64,000 nucleotides of DNA, taken from contig CAYQZV010000003.1 of assembly GCA_964422145.1 (NCBI GenBank), positions 62,001 to 126,000 on the forward strand, written 5' to 3'. How positions within the stretch are numbered: the first letter of the stretch is position 1; each line of letters begins with the position of its first letter. Position numbers and translations under genes: made by a program. This document shows positions 45,354 to 53,895 of the stretch, one piece after another. This stretch comes from JACNKV01 sp964422145. Its GTDB lineage: Bacteria > Fidelibacterota > Marinisomatia > Marinisomatales > JACNKV01. A model generated the notes under the pieces. The model saw nothing but the letters and a program-made list of their open reading frames with translations, had not been told where the DNA came from and searched no databases.

Positions 45354-46372
45354 GGGATCAGTACCACATTTCCGATTTGACGGTTGTTTTCTAAATATGT
45401 GTGGGCTTCTTGTATATTTTCCATCGGAAACGATTTCCCGATAACCGGATAGATTTGTTTTTTATTCAGCATGTCTAAAGCTTCATCATATGCAGCCATA
45501 TCGCCCATGGTTGAACCTAAAATGGTTTGCTGTTTGTAAAACAAATGCCTTAGATCAACGTTGACGATCGGTCCGGTTGTGGCTCCACATGTGACAATTC
45601 TCCCGCCTTTTGCGAGAATGGCCAAACTGGTTTTCCATGTAGCAGCACCGACATGTTCCATAACAACATCAGCACCGTATCCTTCCGTCAAATCCATCAT
45701 CCATTTGGATATATCCATTTCGGTATAATCTGCAACGTGATCTGCACCCAATTCTTTTGCAACGGCGGCTTTTTCTTCGTTTCCGACTGCGGTATAAACT
45801 TGACATCCCAACGCTTTAGAAATTTGGATGCCCATACTTCCCACACCGGATGTTCCGCCCCAAACAAAGATGTTCTCTCCTGCATTTATTTTAGCCCTTC
45901 GAACCAGCATAGCGTATGCGGTTTGTGCAACCAGCGAGAAGGCTGCAGCCTGTTCATAACTCAGATGAGCTGGAATCGGCCGGAGATTCACTTCACTTAC
46001 AGCGATATACTCACACTGAGTTCCGTTTTGGTTTTCACCTAGGATTCCCCATGAATCGCAGTAATTTTCCTTTTTGGATAAACAGTATTTGCAGGTTCCG
46101 CAGAAGGTTAAGGGCTGAATCATCATCCGATCGCCCACAGCATACGAAGAAATATTGGAACCGATCTCAACAATCTCGCCGGCTCCGTCGCTACCCAATA
46201 TGCACGGTAAAGGAACTCCTGGAATGCCTTTTCGAACCCAAATATCTAAATGGTTCATGGCGGCAGTGTGTATTTTAACTAAAACCAGATCGTCGGTAAT
46301 TGATGGAATGGGAACCTCATCATATCTCAGAACATTCACATTCCCATGTTCATGAATTCGTACAGCCTTCAT
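45350..46372 (-). CDS. Zinc-dependent alcohol dehydrogenase family protein (MDR)
   Basis: A 340-residue medium-chain dehydrogenase. The N-terminal catalytic domain contains GSDGAGEIVEIG and the structural-zinc cluster CGTCKYCLSKKENYC. The Rossmann domain starts with GGTSGVGSMGIQISKALG (about residue 172). The position equal to the catalytic Cys of classic alcohol dehydrogenases is not obvious (HLDIWVRKG instead of CHTD), so it may be a quinone-oxidoreductase-like member. The substrate is unknown. The 57-residue gene precedes it by 7 bp. Confidence 0.88.
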   Translation of the reverse strand: MKAVRIHEHGNVNVLRYDEVPIPSITDDLVLVKIHTAAMNHLDIWVRKGIPGVPLPCILGSDGAGEIVEIGSNISSYAVGDRMMIQPLTFCGTCKYCLSKKENYCDSWGILGENQNGTQCEYIAVSEVNLRPIPAHLSYEQAAAFSLVAQTAYAMLVRRAKINAGENIFVWGGTSGVGSMGIQISKALGCQVYTAVGNEEKAAVAKELGADHVADYTEMDISKWMMDLTEGYGADVVMEHVGAATWKTSLAILAKGGRIVTCGATTGPIVNVDLRHLFYKQQTILGSTMGDMAAYDEALDMLNKKQIYPVIGKSFPMENIQEAHTYLENNRQIGNVVLIP

Positions 46373-46379
46373 GCAGAAT

Positions 46380-46553
46380 TTAGTCGTCTATATCCGTAAA
46401 AGTTGCATCCTTGATATCCATCTTGGATGTATCTTTTTTCACATCGGACTTACGTTTAGGTGTCCTTGGTTTACCGAGTGAAGAAATTTGATTGAAAAAA
46501 CCCCACCCTTTCCATCCCAGATAAATCAGGATTGCTAATAAAATATATTTCAT
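46380..46553 (-). CDS. Small single-helix membrane protein (57 aa)
   Basis: A short reading frame read as MKYILLAILIYLGWKGWGF followed by a basic then acidic tail ending TDIDD. Its ATG overlaps the stop of the deoxynucleoside kinase gene by ATGA, and it ends 7 bp before the alcohol dehydrogenase gene. This tight coupling supports it being real. One N-terminal helix (residues 3-20) and a cytoplasmic charged tail are all that can be seen. No function can be assigned. Confidence 0.7.
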   Translation of the reverse strand: MKYILLAILIYLGWKGWGFFNQISSLGKPRTPKRKSDVKKDTSKMDIKDATFTDIDD

Positions 46554-47197
46554 GAGATTAAACTGCTGGACGGATTAAAGAATTTTGTTCCTGAAACCGG
46601 TTGTCGGATCACTTGAATAACTTCTTCGAGATCTTGAGGATTGTGAACAAAATCAATGTTATTTGTATTAATGATCACTAACGGCGTATCCTGATATCTG
46701 AAGAAGTATTCCGAATACACTTGGTTCAGTGCATTGATGTAATCATAGGACATATCCCGCTCAAACGACCGACCGCGTTTAGCGATGTTTTTCATCAGCG
46801 TATCCGTGTCAGCCTGAAGATAAATCACCAAATCAGGATTAATTACATTTTTTTCCAACAAATTCGCAACAGTATCATAAAGACTGATCTCTTTTTCATT
46901 TAAGTTCAACGACGCAAAAAGACGATCTTTCACAAACATGTAATCGGTGACCAAGAGATTATGAAACATATCCACCTGCCGTAAATCCTGTTGCTGATTG
47001 TATCTCTGGAGAAGGAAAAAGAGCTGCGTCTGAAACGCAAATCGCTCCGGATCGTTATAAAAGTCCGGCAAGAACGGGTTTTCTTCAAATTCTTCTAACA
47101 CGATTCTGGCACTCAGCCGCTCAGCCAATAATTTGGCTAAACTGGTTTTCCCAACGCCGATGGGGCCTTCGATGGCGATATAGTATAAGTTTCTCAT
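46550..47197 (-). CDS. Deoxynucleoside kinase
   Basis: A 215-residue P-loop kinase of the deoxyadenosine/deoxyguanosine kinase family. IAIEGPIGVGKTSLAKLLAE is the P-loop, LLVTDYMFVKDRLFA holds the DR-type region, and RGRSFERDMSYDYINAL is the lid and basic segment. It phosphorylates salvaged deoxynucleosides with ATP. It overlaps folK by 4 bp. Placement next to folK is common in FCB genomes. Confidence 0.92.
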   Translation of the reverse strand: MRNLYYIAIEGPIGVGKTSLAKLLAERLSARIVLEEFEENPFLPDFYNDPERFAFQTQLFFLLQRYNQQQDLRQVDMFHNLLVTDYMFVKDRLFASLNLNEKEISLYDTVANLLEKNVINPDLVIYLQADTDTLMKNIAKRGRSFERDMSYDYINALNQVYSEYFFRYQDTPLVIINTNNIDFVHNPQDLEEVIQVIRQPVSGTKFFNPSSSLIS

Positions 47198-47700
47198 GCT
47201 TGTGTTTTAATTTGATATTTATGAATGATAGATTGATCCGGGCAGTGTTCCAGAAGAAACGAAACGTTTTTATTGATCCCAGGGATGATGGTATCGGGTG
47301 CGATCTCATTGAACGGGACTAACACAAAACGTCTGAATGGAATCTCAGGATGAGGAATTATCAGTTCAGCGGTTTCGATCACCGATGTACCAAAAACTAG
47401 AATGTCGATATCTATCGTTCTTGGTTGATTTTTTTCTCTCTGAGGAGATCGCCCGAGCATTGTTTCAATTTTTCGAGTCGTGTCCAACAACTCAAACGGA
47501 GTAAAATCTGTTTTCAATCCGATGACAGTATTTAAAAACTTTGGCTGATCTGTGTTTACTAATGGCGGTGTTTCATAATAGGATGCGCTTTGAATATCCG
47601 ATATCTCATAATATGTTTCCATGGCAGAGATGGACGCCACCAAATTGGCTTCTCGGTTTCCGAGATTTGAACCTAAGGATAAAAAGACCTTCTCAGACAT
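47194..47700 (-). CDS. folK: 2-amino-4-hydroxy-6-hydroxymethyldihydropteridine pyrophosphokinase
   Basis: A 168-residue folate-pathway enzyme transferring pyrophosphate from ATP to the pterin. LSLGSNLGNREANL, the YYETPPL loop, and the signature REKNQPRTIDIDILVFG are all present, followed by IPHPEIPFRRFVLVPF. It overlaps folB by 8 bp and the kinase gene by 4 bp. Confidence 0.96.
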   Translation of the reverse strand: MSEKVFLSLGSNLGNREANLVASISAMETYYEISDIQSASYYETPPLVNTDQPKFLNTVIGLKTDFTPFELLDTTRKIETMLGRSPQREKNQPRTIDIDILVFGTSVIETAELIIPHPEIPFRRFVLVPFNEIAPDTIIPGINKNVSFLLEHCPDQSIIHKYQIKTQA

Positions 47701-48067
47701 AATCCGTCTTTGTTCGAGTCATTTCTACTTCGACCGTATCCAAAATTCCATGAACTGGAGCATGAGGTTTCCGAACACGAATGATCACTTTAGCTACATC
47801 GTAATTATCTAGAATCGCTTTTGCCACTGAATCAGCTAATGCTTCGATGAGGTAAAACTTATGCTCTTTTGTGTAGGTTTCAACCGTTCTGAAAATGGAT
47901 TCATAGTTGATCGTATTTTGAAGGTCATCCGTTCGTCCGGCTTTTCGTAGCGGGCGAAATAGTTCCAAATCAATTTCAAATTTTCCGCCAAGATCCTTTT
48001 CTGACTCGATCAAACCATGATAGCCATAAAAGACCATATTCTTTAGTCGTATTACATCCATAGGCAT
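47693..48067 (-). CDS. folB: Dihydroneopterin aldolase
   Basis: A 124-residue tetrahydrobiopterin-fold enzyme that converts dihydroneopterin to the hydroxymethyl pterin used by FolK. FYGYHGLIESEKDLGGKFEID contains the active-site region near the N terminus, then INYESIF and LIEALADSVAKAIL, and the basic RVRKPHAPV. An alternative ATG lies two codons downstream. Forms a start-stop overlapping pair with folK. Confidence 0.95.
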   Translation of the reverse strand: MPMDVIRLKNMVFYGYHGLIESEKDLGGKFEIDLELFRPLRKAGRTDDLQNTINYESIFRTVETYTKEHKFYLIEALADSVAKAILDNYDVAKVIIRVRKPHAPVHGILDTVEVEMTRTKTDYV

Positions 48068-48153
48068 AAAATTTACTTCGGAGGTTTAAGGTGAGTCAAT
48101 AATAGGTTCGGGCAATTTAATGATTTTTTATCAATGATCTGCCAAATTAAGGT

Positions 48154-48912
48154 TTAATACATTTCAGTGAAGGATTGTGTTACTAAAATCAAATCATAAA
48201 CTCCATGAGCACACGCGGTGATTCCGAATCCGCGAACCGTATACAATACGCCGAGAAATATTCCTGCTAAAAACCGGATGATAAATAACGAAATGGTCGG
48301 GTCTTCTCCTAATATCCCAATAAAGTGGAACAGTGAAAACAAAGCCGCCGCTCCAACGATTGCACCCATACGGCGGAGACTGATATTCCATTGAAAAATG
48401 AAATGAAGAACGGACATTAATCCAGTGATCAGTAATACTCGGAAAATGAATTCTTCGTAAATCCCTGCTCCGATGGATAACACCACCTGCTGAATAATAT
48501 TTCGCGTATTCGGGTTCATCAAAAACGGCGATTGGACAATCTGCATAAAATAATACAGCACCCCAGCCCACACGATACTTTCGATCAACATAAAAATGAA
48601 ATAATTCCCATGGATCTGGATATGACTCCATGAGTTTTTTTGGAGGAAATACACCAACGAAAACCCGATGATAAATAACAGTCCAAATCCGTATAAACCG
48701 ATCAAACCGAATTGCATCATCATTTGTCTCATCAAAACATCCGCGGCATTCCGTAAATTGGGGAGATCATCTCTTGAGATCAGCATTAATCCGATTTCGT
48801 AAAGCCCTAACAATGGAAGGACAAATATCAAATTATACATTGGAGTCCGCGTGGACTCATAATAGGTTAATGTAGGTGTATTTCTCATCGAGGTGTGTTT
48901 TAGTAAGGACAA
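48154..48912 (-). CDS. CPBP family intramembrane metalloprotease
   Basis: A 252-residue integral membrane protein with about seven helices. The CPBP (Abi/CAAX-protease-like) motifs are EEFIFRVLLITG (EExxxR, about residue 155), LFSLFHFIG (FxxxH-type) and a C-terminal AHGVYDLIL. Family members cleave membrane proteins or act in self-immunity and envelope processes; the substrate here is unknown. An in-frame ATG eight codons downstream (48888) is a possible start. It diverges from selD across a 104-bp gap. Confidence 0.85.
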   Translation of the reverse strand: MSLLKHTSMRNTPTLTYYESTRTPMYNLIFVLPLLGLYEIGLMLISRDDLPNLRNAADVLMRQMMMQFGLIGLYGFGLLFIIGFSLVYFLQKNSWSHIQIHGNYFIFMLIESIVWAGVLYYFMQIVQSPFLMNPNTRNIIQQVVLSIGAGIYEEFIFRVLLITGLMSVLHFIFQWNISLRRMGAIVGAAALFSLFHFIGILGEDPTISLFIIRFLAGIFLGVLYTVRGFGITACAHGVYDLILVTQSFTEMY

Positions 48913-48944
48913 GTTTATTGAATCTCGACAGATAATTTACATTA

Positions 48945-48950
48945 TATAAT
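48945..48950 (+). promoter_or_regulatory. Candidate -10 box for the selD operon
   Basis: A consensus TATAAT lies 66 bp before the selD ATG in the divergent gap. The best -35-like hexamers are TCGACA (14 bp upstream, short spacing) and TTGAAT (21 bp, long), so the promoter is only tentative. Confidence 0.3.
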
Positions 48951-49016
48951 TTGGAGGAGTTTGATAAATATTTAGTCCATCCATGAAATTTTTCTCGTTA
49001 AATTCAATTAATTGTT

Positions 49017-50075
49017 ATGACACCGAAAGATACAATTAGATTAACCACACTTAGTCACGGGTCGGGTTGAGCGTGCAAGATAGGTCCTGAAGACCTGGCT
49101 CAGGTTCTGAGTCCGCTTGCTGTCCCAAATGATGACAAAGTAATCGTCGGTTTCAATGGAAATGACGATGCCGCCGTCGTACGTCTTGACGATGGTCGTC
49201 TTCTAATCCAAACGGTTGACTTCTTCACTCCAGTGGTGGATGATCCATACGATTTTGGTCAAATTGCAGCAGCAAATTCATTGTCCGATGTCTATGCGAT
49301 GGGCGCAACACCGATCTTTGCATTGAACATCGTCGGGTTCCCAATCAATACGCTTCCCAAAGAGATGCTGACTACCATCCTTCAAGGTGGTGCGGATAAA
49401 GCCCGAGAAGCAGGAATCCCCATCGTCGGCGGTCACAGTATTGATGACCCGGAACCGAAATACGGTTTGGTTGTCACCGGAGATGTGGAAGAAGCAAATC
49501 TCATCACAAATCAGAATGCAAAACCGGGAGATGCCCTCATTTTAACAAAACCGTTGGGGACAGGTATCATTGCAACCGCTGTGAAAAAAGGTGTCGCAAA
49601 ACCTGAATGGATTCAATCCGCAGTGAATTCGATGAAAGAGCTGAATAAAATCGGTGCAAATGTTATGCATCAATGCTCAGTCAATACAGCCACCGATGTA
49701 ACCGGCTTCGGGTTGTTAGGTCATTTATCTGAGCTTTGTAAAGCAAGCGGCGTCTCAGCGGAGATTCATTATGATAAACTTCCTTTCCTCCACGGAGTGA
49801 AAACACTTGCAGAAAATAATGTCATTCCCGGCGGATCAAAACGTAATTTAAAGTATGCAGAATCGTTCACCGCATTCGATAAAAACATAAACCCGATTAT
49901 GCAGCTAATGATTGCGGATGCCCAAACGTCCGGCGGTTTATTAGTCGCATGTCCGCAAGAAAATCTTCAAAAATATATCGATCAGTTTAATTCTCTTTCT
50001 GATTTTGAAGCCGTTAAAGTCGGTCAAATCACTGAACAGAAGAATACATTAATCTCCGTTACCGTTAATTCCTAA
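49017..50075 (+). CDS. selD: Selenide, water dikinase (selenophosphate synthetase), selenocysteine-containing
   Basis: Makes selenophosphate from selenide and ATP, the selenium donor for selenocysteine and selenouridine. Read from ATG 49017 with TGA at 49068-49070 as Sec18, the N terminus is TTLSHGSG-U-ACKIGPEDL, where the family has the catalytic Cys or Sec followed by a second Cys and Lys. Downstream FNGNDDAAVV, TVDFFTPVVDDPYDFGQIAA, GGHSIDDPEPKYG and TDVTGFGLLGHL are all family landmarks. The chain is 352 residues, full length. No stronger upstream start exists (in-frame TAA at 48999) and no clear Shine-Dalgarno is visible. A start at 49233 would lose the active site. A methyltransferase and a Nudix gene follow. 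Confidence 0.95.
49093..49105 (+). promoter_or_regulatory. Possible SECIS hairpin in selD
   Basis: A stem ACCTG/CAGGT with loop GCT begins 22 bases after the selD TGA, and a G-T pair extends it by one. The loop starts 27 bases after the TGA and begins with G, as bacterial SECIS elements require. A competing stem CCTGA/TCAGG (49086-49104) is similar in strength, so the true fold is uncertain. Confidence 0.45.
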
Positions 50076-50084
50076 CGTCTTCCG

Positions 50085-50951
50085 ATGGGTTCACAATCTC
50101 AACAGAACCTTCTTGAAACCTATGGAAATGTCAATCTCCATGAAGAGATCGGAACATTGATCCGTTCTCACTCTTCGAATAAATCGAATATTTATCAGCT
50201 TGCATTGGAACATTTAACCATCGAGTCCCCGATTCAGATTTTGGATTTAGGCTGCGGGTTTGGCTCATTCAGCGGTTCAGTTTCGGCAATCATTCCCTCA
50301 AATTCTAAAATAACAGGGATTGATATGCTTTGCAGCAATCAACAATCATTTTTAAATCAATTTTCCCAATCCGGGATTGATGGAGCATTTATTTGCGAAT
50401 CTGCAAATGCAATTCGAGAAATGAAAAACGAATCATATGATATAATTCTGTCCGGATTTTCACTGTATTTTTTTCCTGAATTACTCTCTGAGATCACTCG
50501 CATCCTCAAACCCAATGGACGATTTGTAGCAATAACCCATTCGTCTTTATCCTTGACCGAATTATTGGACGATATTCGTTACGCCATGGACAGCTCCGTT
50601 AAACTCTCTGCCCAACGTTTAGAATTGGATCTGACACTGACCAAATTCAACGCTGAAAACGGACATGATATCCTCTCCCCTCATTTTCAGAGTGTTGAGA
50701 TGACTCATTATGCTAATCAGATGGTTTTTAATGAATCCACAATAGAAGACTGTTTAAAATATGTGTATTTTAAATTGAAAACCATTTCACTCCAGTCACG
50801 GTATCACGAGACATTTGATCACTCTGATTTCAGAGAGAAAGTCAAAGAGTCCATTCATAACAAAATTGCATCATCCGGACACTACACTTTAAATAAAAAC
50901 GATGCAATTTTCCACTGCCAAAAACCGGTAAAACAAGGAATCATACCATGA
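50085..50951 (+). CDS. Class I SAM-dependent methyltransferase
   Basis: A 288-residue methyltransferase. Motif I is ILDLGCGFGSFSG (about residues 57-69), the acidic end of strand 2 is ITGIDML, and the post-motif region is YDIILSGFSLYFFPELLSEI. The middle portion resembles ubiquinone/menaquinone- or small-molecule-type enzymes. The substrate is unknown. It starts 9 bp after selD and overlaps the Nudix gene by ATGA. The selD linkage makes a selenium-related methyl acceptor imaginable, but nothing in the protein shows this. Confidence 0.85.
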   Translation: MGSQSQQNLLETYGNVNLHEEIGTLIRSHSSNKSNIYQLALEHLTIESPIQILDLGCGFGSFSGSVSAIIPSNSKITGIDMLCSNQQSFLNQFSQSGIDGAFICESANAIREMKNESYDIILSGFSLYFFPELLSEITRILKPNGRFVAITHSSLSLTELLDDIRYAMDSSVKLSAQRLELDLTLTKFNAENGHDILSPHFQSVEMTHYANQMVFNESTIEDCLKYVYFKLKTISLQSRYHETFDHSDFREKVKESIHNKIASSGHYTLNKNDAIFHCQKPVKQGIIP

Positions 50952-51949
50952 AGAGACAACGCAATTTTTGCCCGAACTGCTCCGGTAAGATTATTGAAAA
51001 GCTTGTCGAAAACCGCAAACGGGATTACTGCGCAAAATGCGAAACCGTTTTTTACACAAATCCGCTGCCGGTCGCTTCATCGATTGTTGTCAATGACAAG
51101 CAGGAAATATTATTGGTCTTACGAAAAAATGAACCGCGCGCAGGGATGTGGGGACTTCCATCCGGTTTTGCTGAAACACACGAAACCATTGAAGAAGCTG
51201 CTCTTCGTGAACTTCATGAAGAAACCGGAATTACCGGCAAAATAGTACGACTCTTAGACACGAAGTCTCATTACAACGATTTTTATGGTGATTTAATTTG
51301 GGTTACATTTGAAGTGAAGTATGAATCTGGAAATCTCATGGCAGGGGATGATGCGGAAGACGTTCGGTATTTTCCGCTGAACCAATTACCCGAAATTGCG
51401 TTTTCACCGAACTATCGTGCCATTCATCAATATTTAAATCGTTATCGTGATCTGTGGGCCATGCAGGATTCATTTCATCGACTTGAGGGCGGTACCCATC
51501 AGCCCAAAGGTGATTTGCCATCAGATTCCCTTTTCTCGATCATCAACAAAGATGCGAATATTATCACGGAAAATTTATTGGCTGAACTTCAGACCCACGC
51601 TTCCACGCCGCACTATGCGTTGAAACCATCTGAAGAAGTCTATGAGAAAGCACATCATGTGATCTCCCAGTTTGGTGAGTGGATGATCCATCCGGGGGAA
51701 AAAATGACGGATATATGGGAATATTTCGATAAGATCGGCGGAGAACGCCGGAATGAAGGATATCAGCTTTCAGAAGTCATCTCTGCCATTAGTTTAACAA
51801 GAAAACATATCTTTGCCCATGTATTTGCTCAAGGAGGTATTTGGGAAAAACCCATGGAGATGTACCGCAGTATGGAATTTATGTCCAGGGTTAATCTTTT
51901 CTTTGATCGGGCGACTTATCATATTTCAAAAGGGTATGAAAATATTTAA
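50948..51949 (+). CDS. Zinc-ribbon Nudix hydrolase with an extra C-terminal helical domain
   Basis: A 333-residue protein in three parts. Residues about 5-37 form a four-Cys zinc ribbon (CPNC ... CAKC). Residues about 38-165 are a Nudix domain with box GFAETHETIEEAALRELHEETG, as in NADH pyrophosphatase-like proteins. Residues about 200-333 are helical, with GYQLSEVISAISLTRKHIFAHV resembling the RsbRD-type N-terminal sensor domain, though this is a weak match. The combination is unusual. It ends the selD operon. Confidence 0.8.
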   Translation: MKRQRNFCPNCSGKIIEKLVENRKRDYCAKCETVFYTNPLPVASSIVVNDKQEILLVLRKNEPRAGMWGLPSGFAETHETIEEAALRELHEETGITGKIVRLLDTKSHYNDFYGDLIWVTFEVKYESGNLMAGDDAEDVRYFPLNQLPEIAFSPNYRAIHQYLNRYRDLWAMQDSFHRLEGGTHQPKGDLPSDSLFSIINKDANIITENLLAELQTHASTPHYALKPSEEVYEKAHHVISQFGEWMIHPGEKMTDIWEYFDKIGGERRNEGYQLSEVISAISLTRKHIFAHVFAQGGIWEKPMEMYRSMEFMSRVNLFFDRATYHISKGYENI

Positions 51950-51952
51950 CTC

Positions 51953-52386
51953 TCTCTTTCTGAATTAAAGTGCATTATACTTAATAATATTTGCATTTAT
52001 CGTTATCTCTTCAGGTTGTTTCCATTGGATTCTAAACCAAAATGATGCAAAAACCTGTAATATTCATTACAGTATTTATCCATCATTAAGAAAATTACTT
52101 GTAATCTTTTTTTCATTTCCATAATATCTAATAGTGGATATTAATATCTTTGATTCAATTTATTGATCAGATGCTTTTAATGAATAAATACATAATCAGA
52201 CAACCTGACTATCATGACTCGTACTGGGGCTTTTCCAAACTTTCTGTGTTTAATCCACCGGGTTTTCAAATTTAAGTATATATAAAGACACACGAAGCAA
52301 CCCATGACGAACCTCCCTAAATTAAACCATGAATTGCTTCTAAACTTATACCTCTCCTCTTCAACACGTAAACATAAAGGTACACT
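51953..52386 (+). other. 435-bp AT-rich gap before the redox cluster
   Basis: No convincing gene is visible. A 34-codon frame (52171-52275, ending NPPGFQI) could be a remnant or chance. A 7-bp inverted repeat (GAAGCAA ... TTGCTTC) lies at about 52297-52345 with a long spacer. The stretch should contain the promoter of the korD cluster; AAAGG sits seven bases before korD's ATG. The long leader is notable for this compact genome. Confidence 0.5.
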
Positions 52387-52689
52387 ATGGCTTACTGGCG
52401 TGCACCACTAGATTTAAAAAAAGTTAAAGTCCCTTCCGGGGATATCCATATTAACATTGAACAATGCAAGGGCTGCAATTTTTGCGTGGAATATTGCCCT
52501 CGCAGTGTCTTGGAGATGTCTGCAGAGTTCAATCGAAAAGGTTACCACTATCCGAACGTCCTAAAAAAGGGAGCTTGTGTAAATTGTAACCTTTGTGAAA
52601 TGATCTGCCCGGAATTCTCCATCTTTGTAGCTGAAGGAGAGACTCGAAATCCTGAAGCAGATGAAGTAATTAAAAAAAGTTTTGAATGA
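52387..52689 (+). CDS. korD: 2-oxoglutarate:ferredoxin oxidoreductase, ferredoxin-like delta subunit
   Basis: A 100-residue 2[4Fe-4S] ferredoxin-type subunit. The two clusters are given by CKGCNFCVEYCP (about residues 29-40) and CVNCNLCEMICP (about residues 65-76). It passes electrons from the thiamine-bound intermediate to ferredoxin. It heads the cluster; korA follows after 45 bp. Confidence 0.92.
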   Translation: MAYWRAPLDLKKVKVPSGDIHINIEQCKGCNFCVEYCPRSVLEMSAEFNRKGYHYPNVLKKGACVNCNLCEMICPEFSIFVAEGETRNPEADEVIKKSFE

Positions 52690-52734
52690 TGCAGTTGTCA
52701 GCGATGATAACACAAATTGACGAAAGGAAATTTC

Positions 52735-53895
52735 ATGAAAGCTGATCCAATCGGTGTTGCCACCGGAAATCATTATATTGACGGCGATCACGCCTGCGCA
52801 GAGGGAGCCATAGCAGCCGGATGCCGTTTTCTCGCAGGGTATCCGATTACACCGTCGACTGAAGTCGCAGAACGCGTTGCTGAACGATTCCCTTTTGTTG
52901 GCGGTCAATTTATCCAAATGGAAGACGAGTTAGCCTCGATGGCTGCTGTTTCAGGCGCAGCCTGGACCGGTGTAAAAGCTATGACCGTCACATCCGGACC
53001 GGGATTCTCGCTCATGATGGAAAATCTGGGTCTCGCTACCATGATGGAAGTTCCCTGCGTTTTAGTCAATGTTCAACGCGGCGGACCATCTACCGGACTT
53101 CCTACTCTCACAGGCCAAGGAGACATGATGCAAGCTCGGTGGGGATCCCATGGAGATTATGAACTGATTTCAATATGCCCCAACTCTCCACAGGAATGTT
53201 TTGATTTGACGATCCAAGCTTTTAATCTTTCTGAGAAATACCGTGTGCCTGTTTTATTTATGATGGATGAATGTGTCGGACATATGACCGAAAAAGTTGT
53301 GATTCCGGAAGCAGATGAAATTGAGATTGTCCCGCGGAAGTTTTATAAAGGGAAGAAAGAAGATTATCGACCTTACCAATATAAAGGAGACGGATCGGTC
53401 GCTCCAATGGTCAAAGCAGGTGAAGGATATAATATTCATGTAACTGGATTGACGCATGACGAGCGGGGATATCCGGTTATCAATGCAGAGGCGCAGGATA
53501 AAAATGTTCGTCATTTAGTGGATAAAATTCTGAAAAATGAAGAAGAGATTCGCATTATTGAAGAAGACCAAATAGACGATGCAGACATTGTCGTGATTTC
53601 CTACGGAATCACATCCCGAGTAGCGCTCAAAGCTGTTCAGGATGCTAGAGATCAAGGTTTAAAAGTTGGAACAATGAGATTGATTACGGTCTGGCCTTTC
53701 CCTGAAAAACGAATTCATGAGTTAAGGGATCGTGTGAAAGCATTTGTCGTTCCGGAGATCAATCTTGGACAAATTTATTACGAAGTTGAACGGTGTGTTG
53801 GAGGAAGAGCAAAATCATTGTTAGTTCCGCACGCTGGTGGATGGGTTCATGATCCCAATGATATTTTAAAAGCGATCAAGGAGGGTGCGAAATGA
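52735..53895 (+). CDS. korA: 2-oxoglutarate:ferredoxin oxidoreductase alpha subunit
   Basis: A 386-residue alpha subunit with domains I and II of 2-oxoacid:ferredoxin oxidoreductases. HACAEGAIAAGCRFLAGYPITPSTE and QMEDELASMAAVSGAAW lie in the N-terminal part, then MTVTSGPGFSLMMENLGLA and NVQRGGPSTGLPTLTGQGDM. PITPS and GPSTGLPT are typical of KorA. ATG 52735 is chosen with AAGGAA at seven bases; the frame extends upstream only to a TTG. It overlaps korB by 4 bp. The enzyme interconverts 2-oxoglutarate and succinyl-CoA with ferredoxin; direction is not shown by sequence. Confidence 0.94.
   Translation: MKADPIGVATGNHYIDGDHACAEGAIAAGCRFLAGYPITPSTEVAERVAERFPFVGGQFIQMEDELASMAAVSGAAWTGVKAMTVTSGPGFSLMMENLGLATMMEVPCVLVNVQRGGPSTGLPTLTGQGDMMQARWGSHGDYELISICPNSPQECFDLTIQAFNLSEKYRVPVLFMMDECVGHMTEKVVIPEADEIEIVPRKFYKGKKEDYRPYQYKGDGSVAPMVKAGEGYNIHVTGLTHDERGYPVINAEAQDKNVRHLVDKILKNEEEIRIIEEDQIDDADIVVISYGITSRVALKAVQDARDQGLKVGTMRLITVWPFPEKRIHELRDRVKAFVVPEINLGQIYYEVERCVGGRAKSLLVPHAGGWVHDPNDILKAIKEGAK

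Noticed and set aside
48983..49039. 18-codon frame from ATG 48983 overlapping the selD start
   Set aside because: It has no ribosome-binding site at a useful distance, is out of frame with selD and ends soon after. Judged to be chance.
49233..50075. Short SelD starting at 49233
   Set aside because: This lacks the catalytic N terminus. The in-frame ATG at 49017 with TGA read as Sec gives a full-length enzyme.
52171..52275. 34-residue frame in the gap before korD
   Set aside because: It is too short and has no clear ribosome-binding site or recognisable motif; kept only as an observation about the gap.
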